Translations under genes and position numbers: made by a program
Shown: piece by piece, positions 8,094-16,982 of the stretch
Numbering within the stretch: position 1 is the first letter of the stretch
How the letters are laid out: each line of letters begins with the position of its first letter
Assembly (NCBI RefSeq): GCF_017916515.1
Contig: NZ_JAFMTA010000001.1
Coordinates: 310,001-374,000 of the forward strand
Length of the DNA: 64,000 nt
Direction: 5' to 3'
Source of the DNA: Naasia sp. SYSU D00948
Lineage (GTDB): Bacteria; Actinomycetota; Actinomycetes; Actinomycetales; Microbacteriaceae
The notes under the pieces: model-generated
The model's input: the letters and a program-made list of their open reading frames with translations, nothing else
The model's database searches: none
What the model was told of the DNA's origin: nothing

Positions 8094-8499
8094 ACGGCTC
8101 GGGGGACGGCGCTCTCCACACCCCCGCGCCGGCGGCAGTATTTCCGGGCCACGGCGCCCCTTCTTAGCTGACGCGCGTTGGAACCGAGCCGTTGCAAGGG
8201 GAAGGATCCTCGCGTTCCCTCTCATCGGTGTAGGGACGCAACGACAAGGCACGGCGCCGCTAAACGCTCACCGCCCTCCTCGACTTACTGCAACCGAAGG
8301 AGCATGCTTCTGTGACGCTGGCGCTGTGCCCCGCGCGTTCTGCCAGGATCAGATTCTTGCCGGCGACCTTGCAGAATCGATGCTCCTGTTCGCGTCTTCA
8401 ACCCCGATGCCCTCCCTCGTTTCCTGCGGCAGGTATCTCAGAGCCTCGATGGTGCAGCCAAATGGGGCCATCCGAAGCGGTACTTGCGAGTGTACATAC
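8094..8499. other. Intergenic stretch with no supported gene
   Basis: About 400 nt between the tadA remnant and a lower-GC membrane protein gene. No frame on either strand resembles a real gene and no clear repeat was seen. Base composition falls from the GC-rich background towards the lower level of the next gene. Confidence 0.5.
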
Positions 8500-9294
8500 C
8501 TAACGAAAGAACGTGAGCCCATATTGAGCGAATATCCTTCGCAAGGTTACCTCGGAAGCGACCACCATGATAATCCCGACGACTAATCCTCCAGCGCTGG
8601 CGAATGGAGATATCCACTGCTCAGCAGGAGCACCGTTTAGCCACGCCCATCCAAAGACCGCGACCCCGCCGCTCGAAGAAGCGAGCAACATGAGAAACAG
8701 AAGTAGTTTTCGAATCGACACGAACACCGAGACGTGTTCAAACAGATCCGGTCGAATCCGCAATATCGAGTGCAAAAAGGCAGCAGATCCGGCCAGCTGA
8801 ACCAGCGCCAGGAATAGAATCCAGGCGGTCGACCCGACCTGTGAAACCAGCGCGATCTCGGACATCCCGAGCACGAGAGGAACTAGCGTATCGAAGATGG
8901 TAGGAGTCCACCTAGCGACCAGGACGAGCCACGAGTACATGTAGAACACTACCGTTATAGTCACCAAAGACGTAAAGGCCTGCATCCATACAGGAATCGC
9001 GCCCGCACCATCATCGCCCTCGAAGATTTTCGCGACGAGCGCGCCGAGCGCGAGGCCTTGTACGACGCTAAGGAGAGCCGAGTAGGCGGTCGGAAACACC
9101 TCCACCGACCTTGCTCGGAGATTGCTTCGATCGAGGATGTCCGGCGCTAGGGGCCTCTCGAAGGAGCCCGTTGACGCGCCATGCTGGGATATTGCCGTCG
9201 GGCTCTGATGCTGTTTCCGTACGGATATGGCGACCACGGCCCCAAGAAGAGCAACGAGCACCGACAGAACGAAGGCCCTCGGTTTTTCCCTCAC
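8500..9294 (-). CDS. Seven-TM membrane protein of unknown function, low GC
   Basis: The 264-residue frame starts with GTG at 9294 (VREKPRAF). It has about seven hydrophobic spans: one near the N terminus, a charged outside loop (about 28-65), then six more, ending in a short tail (RRIFAQYGLTFFR). No transporter signature or catalytic motif is recognised. The coding sequence is visibly richer in A/T than its neighbours (ATA, AAT and AGT codons occur), which suggests recent acquisition. No close upstream Shine-Dalgarno was found, so the start is uncertain. It stands alone next to the tadA remnant. Confidence 0.65.
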   Translation of the reverse strand: MREKPRAFVLSVLVALLGAVVAISVRKQHQSPTAISQHGASTGSFERPLAPDILDRSNLRARSVEVFPTAYSALLSVVQGLALGALVAKIFEGDDGAGAIPVWMQAFTSLVTITVVFYMYSWLVLVARWTPTIFDTLVPLVLGMSEIALVSQVGSTAWILFLALVQLAGSAAFLHSILRIRPDLFEHVSVFVSIRKLLLFLMLLASSSGGVAVFGWAWLNGAPAEQWISPFASAGGLVVGIIMVVASEVTLRRIFAQYGLTFFR

Positions 9295-9588
9295 CAGCGC
9301 GCCCCGTCATTCACGAAGCGGGGCGGAGGCCCACGTCGGACACGTAGTCCCCTCGCAAGGACGGTCGGCTGCTGCATCAACCTCACCTTGACGCGCTGGT
9401 ACGCACGAGCTCCCTCGCATGGGCACGGTTCTCCATCGCGGGAAGTATCCACTGATCCTGGCACCTCGCGCTCCCGTTCCCCACAGCCGAGCCTCGGCTA
9501 GTCCCACTGTCGGGCGTCGTCCTGGCCTGGCTCGGCGCGGCGCGGCGAACGCCTATCCGCTGCCCGGCGGGCACCCTATCCTCGGCCC

Positions 9589-10836
9589 ATGGCGGTGCAG
9601 GGCGGCGATCCTCTCGGTGCTCCTGCCCCGGCCGACGCGGCCGCGGAACTCGCGATCGCGCGGGCCCGGCGAGCGGCCCGCCGGAGCGTCGAGCGGGGTG
9701 TGGGGCGGATCCTCCCCCTCGCCGCCCTCCTCTTCGTGGTCATCGAGATCGCGGGCAACCTCGACCGCTTCACCGACGTTGATCTCGTGGTCGGAGCGCC
9801 CGACGTGACGACGTCGCCCCGCCTGGACGTCACGTTCGACCTGTTAACCGGCTGGGACCTCACCGCCGGCATCACGGCCGCGGATGCGACGGTGATCGTG
9901 ACGGCGCTCCTCGTCTTCGCCGCGACCTTCGGCGTCGCCTTCATCGCGACGTTCCTGGTCCCGACCGAGGCGACGGACCTCGACTACCTACGGGTGGACT
10001 GGGCGCAGACCGTGCAGCAGCTCGTGGCCGCCGCCACCGCTCTCGCGGCCGCGGTGACGGCGACCCGCGTGGCGGACCAGCCGGCGCTCGCCGTCGCCCT
10101 GCTCCTCGTGACGATCGGCACGTTCGCCGCCTACGGGCTCCTTCACGAGGGCTTCCTCGGGCAGAAGCTCGCCCGCGTCCGCCTGCTCCACGCGCGGGAG
10201 GACGTCCAGGCGGCGGCACTGGCGTTCGAGGCCTTCCGCGGCACGATCAGCGAGACCGCACGGGAGCCGCTCGGCGTCGGATCGGCCGGGGACCCCGAGC
10301 GCGCGCCGAGGGGTCAGGGTCGGTGCCGGGCGCTGATCCTGGTGCTGCTCCTCGGGGCGCTCGTCCTCGAGACGGTGATCCTCTGGCTCGCGCTTCTCTG
10401 GCTGGTGGCCACGCCCCCGCCGAGCGCCGGGGCGTGGGCGGCGATCGCCCTGAACCTCCTCCTGGTCAGCACGATCACGACCGCGATTCCCATCGCGGTG
10501 GCGACGTTCGGCCTGGCCGCCGTCTGGGCGGCTTTCGCCCGCCGCGACCGCTTCCTCGCGATCCGGGTGGCGGGCCTCGCCCTGATCGGCGCCGGACCCC
10601 TGGCGCTGCCCGTGCTGTCGTACGGCGACACCGAGCCTTTCACCGCGGCGATCTTCACCGTCGGCGCGATCGTGGTCGTGGCTGCCGCGGTGGTCGCGGT
10701 GGCTGTTGCGCGGCGGACCGGCCGCGGGCCGGGGACGGTCGTCCTCCAGCTCGCTGCCGCGAAGCTGGCCGCCTCGCTCGCCGCGGCCCGGCAGCTGCGC
10801 GACAGATACGAGGCGGAGCTCGACCGGCACCACTGA
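9589..10836 (+). CDS. Multi-pass membrane protein, function unknown
   Basis: ATG at 9589 is preceded at 6 nt by TATCCT, consistent with a leaderless transcript. The 415-residue protein has a short Ala-rich cytoplasmic start, about eight hydrophobic segments, and a basic/amphipathic end (AARQLRDRYEAELDRHH). A soluble loop of about 70 residues containing a short helical region (LHAREDVQAAALAFEAFRG) sits mid-protein. No family is recognised. It converges on the DUF1206 gene. Confidence 0.7.
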   Translation: MAVQGGDPLGAPAPADAAAELAIARARRAARRSVERGVGRILPLAALLFVVIEIAGNLDRFTDVDLVVGAPDVTTSPRLDVTFDLLTGWDLTAGITAADATVIVTALLVFAATFGVAFIATFLVPTEATDLDYLRVDWAQTVQQLVAAATALAAAVTATRVADQPALAVALLLVTIGTFAAYGLLHEGFLGQKLARVRLLHAREDVQAAALAFEAFRGTISETAREPLGVGSAGDPERAPRGQGRCRALILVLLLGALVLETVILWLALLWLVATPPPSAGAWAAIALNLLLVSTITTAIPIAVATFGLAAVWAAFARRDRFLAIRVAGLALIGAGPLALPVLSYGDTEPFTAAIFTVGAIVVVAAAVVAVAVARRTGRGPGTVVLQLAAAKLAASLAAARQLRDRYEAELDRHH

Positions 10837-10899
10837 GGGACCGGCGGCTCGACGGCTCCGGTACCGGCTCCCGTCCCTTCGCCCGCGCCTGGAGCGGCG

Positions 10900-11712
10900 T
10901 CAGAACCGCGGGCGCCAGGCCCGGACGAAGAAGAACAGCCCGTACGCGACGAAGCCGAGCCCCACTACGACGAGGACCACGACGCCGAAGGGAAGCGCGG
11001 CGAGCGCTTTGAGCGCGCCGTCCAAGCCGCCGGCTCGGTTCGGGTCGTGGGTGAAGGCGGCCGCACCGAACAGGAGCCCGATCACGACGACGGCGACGCC
11101 CTTCGCGACGTAGCCGACCTGGCCGAGCAGGGGAACCGCCCTGCCGGCACCGCCCGGGGGCACGGACACGTGCTCCAGGAACTTCTTCCTGACGCCCGAG
11201 GCGATGAAGGCGACTCCGATGCCGATCGCGATGAGCGCCACGGCGAGCACGGCCGCGACGCCGAGGGGACTCGCGAGAAGCCCCGCTGCGGCTCCCTCCG
11301 CGCTCTGCTCGCTGCTCTCCCCGCCACCCGTCGCGAAGCGGAGAGCGGTGAGGCCGATCGCGAGGTACGCGATCGCCTTGCCCGCCTCCTTGACGCGCTT
11401 GCCGACCCGCTTCTTCCGATCGGGATCGGACACCGTGAGCGCCTCGAGGACCTGCCAGAGCCCGAGCGCGACGAGGCCGACGACGATGATCCAGAGCAGG
11501 AGGGCACCGCCGGGGTTCTGCGCGATCGTGGCGAGTGCGCCGGACTGGTCCGCCTGGCCTCCTCCCCCGAGGGCGACGGTGATCGCGAGGATCCCGATCA
11601 GGATGTGCAGGAGCCCGGCCACCAGGTAGCCGACTCGTGCGCCGGTCCGGAAGCCGAAGCTCTGGCGGAGACGGCTCAGGCCCTGTCCGGCCTGAGCCGA
11701 GGATGTCGCCAT
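10900..11712 (-). CDS. DUF1206 family membrane protein
   Basis: ATG at 11712 gives 270 residues and is preferred because TAGCGT lies 6 nt upstream. The protein shows a three-fold pattern of paired membrane segments, each opening with a GY-containing motif (ARVGYLVAGLLHILIGI, KAIAYLAIGLTALRF, GQVGYVAKGVAVVVIGL). This triplication defines DUF1206, common in actinobacteria. Biochemical function is unknown. The Gly/Ser-rich linkers between repeats (GGGQADQSG, GGGESSEQSAEG) look like flexible external loops. Confidence 0.85.
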   Translation of the reverse strand: MATSSAQAGQGLSRLRQSFGFRTGARVGYLVAGLLHILIGILAITVALGGGGQADQSGALATIAQNPGGALLLWIIVVGLVALGLWQVLEALTVSDPDRKKRVGKRVKEAGKAIAYLAIGLTALRFATGGGESSEQSAEGAAAGLLASPLGVAAVLAVALIAIGIGVAFIASGVRKKFLEHVSVPPGGAGRAVPLLGQVGYVAKGVAVVVIGLLFGAAAFTHDPNRAGGLDGALKALAALPFGVVVLVVVGLGFVAYGLFFFVRAWRPRF

Positions 11713-11761
11713 GGGCACACGCTAGGGCCGCGCCGTCCGCTCCCGGCAGGGGTTGCGGAGG

Positions 11762-12862
11762 TCACGCGACGTAGGCGGCGAGCCACCGCCGCAGCTGGTC
11801 CTCGGCCTTCGCCCGCACGCTCGCCCGGGACAGCATCACGTCGTGGACCGCATCCTCGATGCGCGTCACCGTCACCACGGAGCCGAGGCGCATCGCCCGC
11901 TGCGCCACCTCGTCGACATCGATCGCCACGTCGGCGGTGCGCATCCGCTCGCTCCAGAAGGGGCCGAGCGCGCTGCGGCGCGACAGCCAGACGAAGACGG
12001 GCGCATCGATGTCGAGGCCGCGCGCCACCGCGGCGTGGCCCTCGAGGATGGCGGCGAGCCAGGCCGGTGTCACCGGGAACCCCTGCTCCGGGCGCCACAG
12101 CCGGTCGTAGTCCCACTCCCCGCCGTAGTCGCGCAGCAGGGTCCGGGCGTAGTGGCCCAGGTCGATGCGCGGAAGCACATCCTGAGGACGGAACCGCGCC
12201 CGGAGCGTGACCATCGGCGTGATCGCGAGCCGGCCCACGGAGTCGCCCTGGAACTCCAGCCACGGACTGTTGAGCACGACGGCGGCAGCGCGGCCGGGAT
12301 GGCGGTGCGCCCACAGGCTGAGCGTGAGGCCGCCGGTCGAGTGACCCACGAGGACGATGCGGCGGTCCCGGGCGCCGCCGGCGCCTTGTCCGATCGCGGC
12401 GAGAGCGGCTTCGAGGTCCGCGTCGTACACGGCGAGGTCGTTCACGAACCCGGGCGTCTGCCAGCTCCGCAGGCTCCTGCCGTACTTCCGTAGGTCGAGG
12501 GCGTGGAAGCGCGCCCCGAGTCCCGCCCACCACTCCGCGACGTGGGTCTGGAAGAAGTAGTCCGACCAGCCGTGCACATAGAGCACGTCCACGTCCGCCA
12601 GGGGCCCGGCGACGGGACGCGCCGGGGTGTGACGCACGAGAGTCGCGGCGACCTCCCCCTCGTCGTCCTCGCCGAGCGGCAGGGTGAGTTGCTCGTAGCC
12701 GGCGCCGAGCACGTCCGGCTCCCACTCCTCGGGAGCGTGGCGGCCCTCGCGGCCCGGCCGGGCATCCGCCACCTCGCCGCGCGAAGGAGCGAGGACGGCC
12801 GGAAGCGTCACGTCGGCGTCCATGAGCGGAGGCGCGCCGGCGAGGGTGAGATCCGCGGTCAT
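11762..12862 (-). CDS. Alpha/beta hydrolase (lysophospholipase-like)
   Basis: A 366-residue cytoplasmic hydrolase. The nucleophile elbow is GHSTGG, preceded by the core strand VDVLYVHGWSDYFFQ, whose HG forms the usual oxyanion turn. FHALDLRKYGRS resembles the monoacylglycerol-lipase/lysophospholipase group, and the late DAVHDVMLSR likely supplies the catalytic His. ATG at 12862 is chosen because TAGCGT precedes it by about 7 nt. The frame stays open upstream into the tRNA region, but that is not coding. The substrate is unknown. Confidence 0.8.
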   Translation of the reverse strand: MTADLTLAGAPPLMDADVTLPAVLAPSRGEVADARPGREGRHAPEEWEPDVLGAGYEQLTLPLGEDDEGEVAATLVRHTPARPVAGPLADVDVLYVHGWSDYFFQTHVAEWWAGLGARFHALDLRKYGRSLRSWQTPGFVNDLAVYDADLEAALAAIGQGAGGARDRRIVLVGHSTGGLTLSLWAHRHPGRAAAVVLNSPWLEFQGDSVGRLAITPMVTLRARFRPQDVLPRIDLGHYARTLLRDYGGEWDYDRLWRPEQGFPVTPAWLAAILEGHAAVARGLDIDAPVFVWLSRRSALGPFWSERMRTADVAIDVDEVAQRAMRLGSVVTVTRIEDAVHDVMLSRASVRAKAEDQLRRWLAAYVA

Positions 12863-12936
12863 GCCCCGAACGCTAGGGATCCTCGTGCTTCCCGCGGCGC
12901 CCGCTCCGCGCCTGCAACCGCTCTGCAACGCCCCGA

Positions 12937-12942
12937 TACACT
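12937..12942 (+). promoter_or_regulatory. -10 box of the tRNA-Leu promoter
   Basis: TACACT lies 11 nt before the mature tRNA 5' end, matching the actinobacterial TANNNT -10 pattern. No clear -35 was assigned. Confidence 0.55.
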
Positions 12943-12953
12943 GAACGCGCCTC

Positions 12954-13038
12954 GCGGGAGTGGTGGAACTGGCAGACACGCAGGATTTAGGTTCCTGTGC
13001 TTCCGAGCGTGCGGGTTCAAGTCCCGCCTCCCGCACCA
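12954..13038 (+). tRNA. tRNA-Leu (anticodon UAG)
   Basis: An 85-nt class II tRNA. The acceptor stem GCGGGAG (12954-12960) pairs with CTCCCGC (13028-13034), then A and an encoded CCA. The anticodon stem CAGGA/TCCTG encloses the loop TTTAGGT, giving anticodon UAG (leucine CUN). A long variable arm follows, and the T loop is GTTCAAG. It decodes CUA and probably CUG. Confidence 0.95.
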
Positions 13039-13480
13039 GCACCGCACCCGCGCCTCTCTCGGCCGGCGGAGGCGGACACCAGCCTCTCGAGCGCGATCTG
13101 CACAGGACTTGTGGCCCTTGTGCCGATATGACGTCCCCGTGCTAGTGCGGAACTGCGGCGATAACGTGAGGCCCGCTCATTTTGACCTGGACGCAGCGCG
13201 GGACCGCGGCTAGCGTGGTCGCACGGATTCCGATTCGGGTGAGAGGGATCCAGCGGCGTTCCGCATTCGGGTAGCCGGAACGCCACGGGGGCCTCAGCGG
13301 CCGCCCTGGCCATCTGAGCGCCGGGGCGGCCCCGGCCCCGTCAACTGCGGCGCACACCGCTGTCCGCTTTCTGTGCGCGCCCCGGCAATGTCGGCTCCCG
13401 GCGAGATTCCCCCGCTACCCTGATCGGGACCCACTGATCGCCGTCTTGTCGCGCGCCCGCTCGCCGACGTCAGGAGCCCT
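13039..13480. other. Intergenic stretch with one hairpin
   Basis: 442 nt between tRNA-Leu and the DedA gene without a supported coding frame. A hairpin at 13255-13284 pairs GGCGTTCCG with CGGAACGCC around a 12-nt loop. The rest shows no feature I can name; the DedA promoter should lie in its right end. Confidence 0.5.
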
Positions 13481-14227
13481 GTGCACACCGCCCTCATCCC
13501 CTGGCTCGACCCGGACACCCTCATCACGAGCTTCGGCCCCTGGGCCCTCCTCGGAGTCTGCCTGATCGTCTTCGCGGAGACCGGCCTCCTGATCGGCTTC
13601 CTGCTGCCGGGCGACACGCTCCTCGTGATCACCGGTCTGCTCACGTTCTACGGGATGCACGACCTCGCGACGGAGGGCGGCATCCGCATCGACATCTGGT
13701 GGGTGTGCCTCGCGATCGGCCTGGCGGCGTTCCTCGGCGGTGAAGTGGGCTACCTGATCGGCCACAAGGCCGGCCCGAGGATCTTCGAGCGCAAGGAGAC
13801 CGGGCTCTTCAGCATCGAGAACGTCCGCCGCACCAACCGCTTCTTCGAGCGCTTCGGCGGACTCGCGGTCATCCTCGCGCGCTTCGTGCCGATCGTGCGG
13901 ACCTTCGCCCCGGTCGCCGCCGGCGTCGGGCACATGAACTACAAGAAGTACTCCCTGTACAACCTGATCGGCGCCCTCATCTGGGGCGTCGGCCTCACGT
14001 TCCTGGGCTACCTGCTCGGGTTCATCCCGCCGGTCGCGACGTTCGTCCGCGAGTACATCGACGTCATCCTCATCGGCGCGGTCATCCTGACCCTGATCCC
14101 GACCGTGTACCACTACGTGCAGTCCTCGCGGAAGGCGAAGAAGGCGCGCGAGGAGGGCCTGGCGGAGAGCGCGAAGCCGGAGGAGCTCGCCCTCGAGCCC
14201 GACGCCTTCGACCAGAAGTTCGACTGA
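13481..14227 (+). CDS. DedA family membrane protein
   Basis: GTG at 13481 follows CAGGAG by 6 nt. The 248-residue protein carries DedA/SNARE-associated hallmarks: FAETGLLIGFLLPGDTLL near 30-47, GGEVGYLIGHKAG (about 87-99), and the conserved FxRFxPxxR-type ARFVPIVRTFAPVAAG (about 135-150). DedA proteins are inner-membrane proteins implicated in undecaprenyl-phosphate or phospholipid recycling. The C-terminal ~50 residues are charged and cytoplasmic. It converges on the Nramp transporter gene. Confidence 0.9.
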   Translation: MHTALIPWLDPDTLITSFGPWALLGVCLIVFAETGLLIGFLLPGDTLLVITGLLTFYGMHDLATEGGIRIDIWWVCLAIGLAAFLGGEVGYLIGHKAGPRIFERKETGLFSIENVRRTNRFFERFGGLAVILARFVPIVRTFAPVAAGVGHMNYKKYSLYNLIGALIWGVGLTFLGYLLGFIPPVATFVREYIDVILIGAVILTLIPTVYHYVQSSRKAKKAREEGLAESAKPEELALEPDAFDQKFD

Positions 14228-14237
14228 GCCTGGATCT

Positions 14238-14255
14238 GCGGCCCTGGTCGGCCGC
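14238..14255. terminator. Short GC hairpin between convergent genes
   Basis: GCGGCC (14238-14243) pairs with GGCCGC (14250-14255) between the converging dedA and Nramp genes, 11 nt past the dedA stop. It could end transcription from both sides, but the stem is short and lacks a T run. Confidence 0.35.
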
Positions 14256-14284
14256 GGTCGGTCCCGTGGGGCTCGCGGCTGGGC

Positions 14285-15529
14285 TCAGCCGCCGGTGAAG
14301 ACCAGCCAGAGCAGCGTCAGGTTGAGCGCGATCAGCAGCACCGCGGCGACGATCGCGAGACCCGTCGTCGCGGCGCGATTGGTGGAGTCGCCCATGATCG
14401 AGCGCCGGCTCGTCAGCGCGACGAGCGGAACGAGTGCGAACGGGATCCCGAACGACAGCACGACCTGACTGATCACCAGGGCGAGCGTGGGGTCCACGCC
14501 GAGCACGAGGAGCGCGAGCGCGGGCACCAGCGTCACGAGCCGGCGGGCGATCAGCGGCACTCGGACGCGCAGCAGGCCCTGCATGATCTCGGCGCCCGCG
14601 TAGGCGCCCACCGAGCTCGACGCGAGGCCGGACGCCAGCAGCGCGACCGCGAACAGGGTCGCGACGACGGGGCCGAGGGTGCCGGCGATCGAGGCGTGCG
14701 CGCCCTCCAGTGTGTCGGTGCCCGGCACGCCACGCAGCGAGGCGGCGGCGATCAGCAGGATGACGATGTTGACGGTGCCGGCCACGGCGAGGGCGATCGT
14801 CACGTCGACCCGTGTGGCGCGGATCCTCGCCCGGCGGTCACCGACCGTGAGCGACTCGCCGAAGCGGTCCCGCGTGAGCGCCGAGTGCGCGTAGATCGCG
14901 TGCGGCATCACCGTCGCGCCGAGGATCGAGGCCGCGAGGAGCACCGAGCCGCTGTCGGTGAAGCGGGGCACGATCCCCTCGAGCGCCGCCGCCGGGTCGG
15001 GCGGGCCGACGACGATGCCGGCGCCGAACCCGATCGCGATGACCAGCACGAAGCCGGTGATGATCCGCTCGAACGGTTTCGGACCCCAGCTCGTCTGCAG
15101 CGCGAGCAGCAGGAGCGAGACGATGCCGGTGATGACTCCGCCGAGCAGCAGCGGCAGCCCGAACAGAAGTTGCAGCGCGATCGCGCCGCCGATGACCTCC
15201 GCCACGTCGGTGGCCATCGCGACCAGCTCCGCCTGCACCCAGTAGGCGTAGCGGGCGGCCCTGCTCTTGAACCGCCGGCCGAGGTTCTCCGGCAGGCTGC
15301 GGGCGGTCACGATGCCGAGCTTCGCCGAGAGGTACTGGATCAGCCACGCCATCGTGTTCCCGGCGACCACGACCCACACGAGCAGGTAGCCGTAGCGGGC
15401 GCCCGCCGTCATGTTGCTCGCGACGTTGCCGGGGTCGAGGTAGGCGACCCCCGCGACGATCGCGGGGCCGAGCATCGTCCACAGGCGGACCCGCGTGGGC
15501 ACTGCGCTCACCGCGGTCGCCAGTCCCAT
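14285..15529 (-). CDS. mntH: Nramp family divalent metal (Mn2+) transporter
   Basis: A 414-residue proton-coupled metal importer with about eleven membrane spans. The TM1 metal-site motif DPGN appears in VAYLDPGNVASNM (about 32-40), and the TM6 motif is VMPHAIYAHS, which supplies the Met and His of the Nramp site. These residues favour Mn2+ or Fe2+ transport. The start ATG lies 38 nt from a large inverted repeat (15567-15621), which might carry metal-responsive control. Mn specificity is inferred from the family. Confidence 0.9.
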   Translation of the reverse strand: MGLATAVSAVPTRVRLWTMLGPAIVAGVAYLDPGNVASNMTAGARYGYLLVWVVVAGNTMAWLIQYLSAKLGIVTARSLPENLGRRFKSRAARYAYWVQAELVAMATDVAEVIGGAIALQLLFGLPLLLGGVITGIVSLLLLALQTSWGPKPFERIITGFVLVIAIGFGAGIVVGPPDPAAALEGIVPRFTDSGSVLLAASILGATVMPHAIYAHSALTRDRFGESLTVGDRRARIRATRVDVTIALAVAGTVNIVILLIAAASLRGVPGTDTLEGAHASIAGTLGPVVATLFAVALLASGLASSSVGAYAGAEIMQGLLRVRVPLIARRLVTLVPALALLVLGVDPTLALVISQVVLSFGIPFALVPLVALTSRRSIMGDSTNRAATTGLAIVAAVLLIALNLTLLWLVFTGG

Positions 15530-15566
15530 GCGCCGACTCTAGTGACGGCCGGTGACGCCGTCCGCC

Positions 15567-15621
15567 GAAGTGCCACGTGGTGCCGTCAAAACGCGGAGAT
15601 GACAGCACCAAGTGGCACTTC
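15567..15621. repeat. Long inverted repeat between rdgB and mntH
   Basis: The arms at 15567-15588 and 15600-15621 match as inverted copies at 20 of 22 positions, starting with GAAGTGCCAC, around 11 nt. The left arm contains its own 8-bp palindrome CCACGTGG. It lies 33 nt past the rdgB stop and 38 nt before the mntH start. It may be a terminator for the rdgB operon, an operator for mntH, or an interspersed palindromic element. Confidence 0.75.
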
Positions 15622-15654
15622 GACGGGAACGACGGCCGGGACGGACGGCGGAGG

Positions 15655-16245
15655 TCAGGAGAGGTGCGCGTGCAGCCAGGGCAGCAGGGCGCTGAAGGCG
15701 CGGCGGCGGTGGCTCAGAGCGTCCTTCTGCTCCGGCGTCAGCTCCGCGGCGGAGACCTCGACCTCGTCCGGGCGGAACACCGGGTCGTACCCGAAGCCGC
15801 CGGAGCCCGCGGGGGCCTCGAGGACCCGGCCCGGCCACTCGGCGCGGACCACGTGCTCGGTTCCGCCAGGCAGGACGGCCGCGGCGGCGCACACGAACTG
15901 TGCCCGCCGGTCCTCGACGCCGCGGAGCCGCTCCAGGAGGAGCGCGACGTTGTCCTCCGAGCGGCGGGTGCCGGCGTAGCGGGCGGAGTGGATGCCGGGA
16001 GCGCCGCCGAGGGCGTCCACGGCGATGCCGGAGTCGTCGGCGATGGCGGGAAGGCCGGTGTGCCGGGCCGCCGCCCGGGCCTTGATCAGGGCGTTCTCCT
16101 CGAACGTCTCGCCGTCCTCGACCGGCTCCGGACCGTCGTACGCGACGAGCTCGATCGGCCCGAGATCCGGGCCGAGGATGCGCCGCAGCTCGAGCACCTT
16201 GTGCTCGTTGTGCGTCGCGAGCACGACCTGCACGGCCTCGGTCAC
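15655..16245 (-). CDS. rdgB: RdgB/HAM1 non-canonical purine NTP pyrophosphatase
   Basis: A 196-residue enzyme that hydrolyses dITP, XTP and related purine triphosphates to monophosphates plus pyrophosphate, cleaning the nucleotide pool. Family landmarks are [14 protein letters not shown] (about 7-20), [10 protein letters not shown] (46-55), the catalytic Asp region [11 protein letters not shown] (68-78), GIHSARYAG, and [11 protein letters not shown] near the C terminus. The GTG start overlaps the rph stop (GTGA). It is the last gene of the murI-rph-rdgB set. Confidence 0.93.
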   Translation of the reverse strand: MTEAVQVVLATHNEHKVLELRRILGPDLGPIELVAYDGPEPVEDGETFEENALIKARAAARHTGLPAIADDSGIAVDALGGAPGIHSARYAGTRRSEDNVALLLERLRGVEDRRAQFVCAAAAVLPGGTEHVVRAEWPGRVLEAPAGSGGFGYDPVFRPDEVEVSAAELTPEQKDALSHRRRAFSALLPWLHAHLS

Positions 16246-16982
16246 GAGGAGACGGCCGCCAGCACGTCGCGCTGGATCTCGGCGAGGCGGCCCGTGCCGA
16301 CGAGGGCGAGGTCGAGGAGCCGGTCGAGCTCCCCGCGGTCGAACGGCGCCCGCTCCGCGGTGCCCTGCACCTCGACGAAGAGGCCGCGTCCCGTCGCCAC
16401 GACGTTCATGTCGGTCTCGGCACGGACGTCCTCGGTGTATGCGAGGTCGAGCATCGGCTCACCGTCGACGATGCCGACCGAGATCGCCGCGACGCTGTCG
16501 ACCAGAGGCTCGGCGCGCTGGGCGATCAGCTTCTCGCCCCGCGCCCACGTGACGGCCTCGGCGAGGGCGACGTAGGCGCCGGTGATCGACGCCGTGCGGG
16601 TTCCGCCGTCGGCCTGGAGGACGTCGCAGTCGAGCACGACGGTGTTCTCACCGAGGGCCTTGAGATCGATGATGGCGCGGAGGGACCGGCCGATCAGCCG
16701 CGAGATCTCGTGCGTCCGGCCGCCTATGCGCCCCTTCACCGACTCGCGGTCGCTCCGGGTGTTGGTCGCGCGCGGAAGCATCGAGTACTCGGCCGTGATC
16801 CAGCCCGTCCCCTTGCCCGTCATCCATCGCGGCACCCCCGGGGTGAACGAGGCGGTGCAGAGCACGCGCGTCTGACCGAACGAGATCAGCGCGGACCCCT
16901 CGGCCTGGCGGCTCCAGCCCCGCTCGATGACGACCTCGCGCAGCTCGTCGCCGGCGCGGCCGTCGATCCGGGTGCCCGTCAT
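16242..16982 (-). CDS. rph: Ribonuclease PH
   Basis: A 246-residue phosphorolytic 3'-5' exoribonuclease that trims tRNA 3' ends, forming a hexameric ring. Recognisable blocks are [18 protein letters not shown] (about 19-36), the conserved [14 protein letters not shown] (60-73), [17 protein letters not shown] (86-103), [19 protein letters not shown] (118-136) and [15 protein letters not shown]. The length matches the family. ATG overlaps the murI stop (ATGA). Confidence 0.95.
   Translation of the reverse strand: MTGTRIDGRAGDELREVVIERGWSRQAEGSALISFGQTRVLCTASFTPGVPRWMTGKGTGWITAEYSMLPRATNTRSDRESVKGRIGGRTHEISRLIGRSLRAIIDLKALGENTVVLDCDVLQADGGTRTASITGAYVALAEAVTWARGEKLIAQRAEPLVDSVAAISVGIVDGEPMLDLAYTEDVRAETDMNVVATGRGLFVEVQGTAERAPFDRGELDRLLDLALVGTGRLAEIQRDVLAAVSS

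Noticed and set aside
12900-13042. Extension of the alpha/beta hydrolase into the tRNA region
   Set aside because: The frame is open, but those residues are encoded by the tRNA and its promoter; ATG at 12862 has a TAGCGT box and fits the family.
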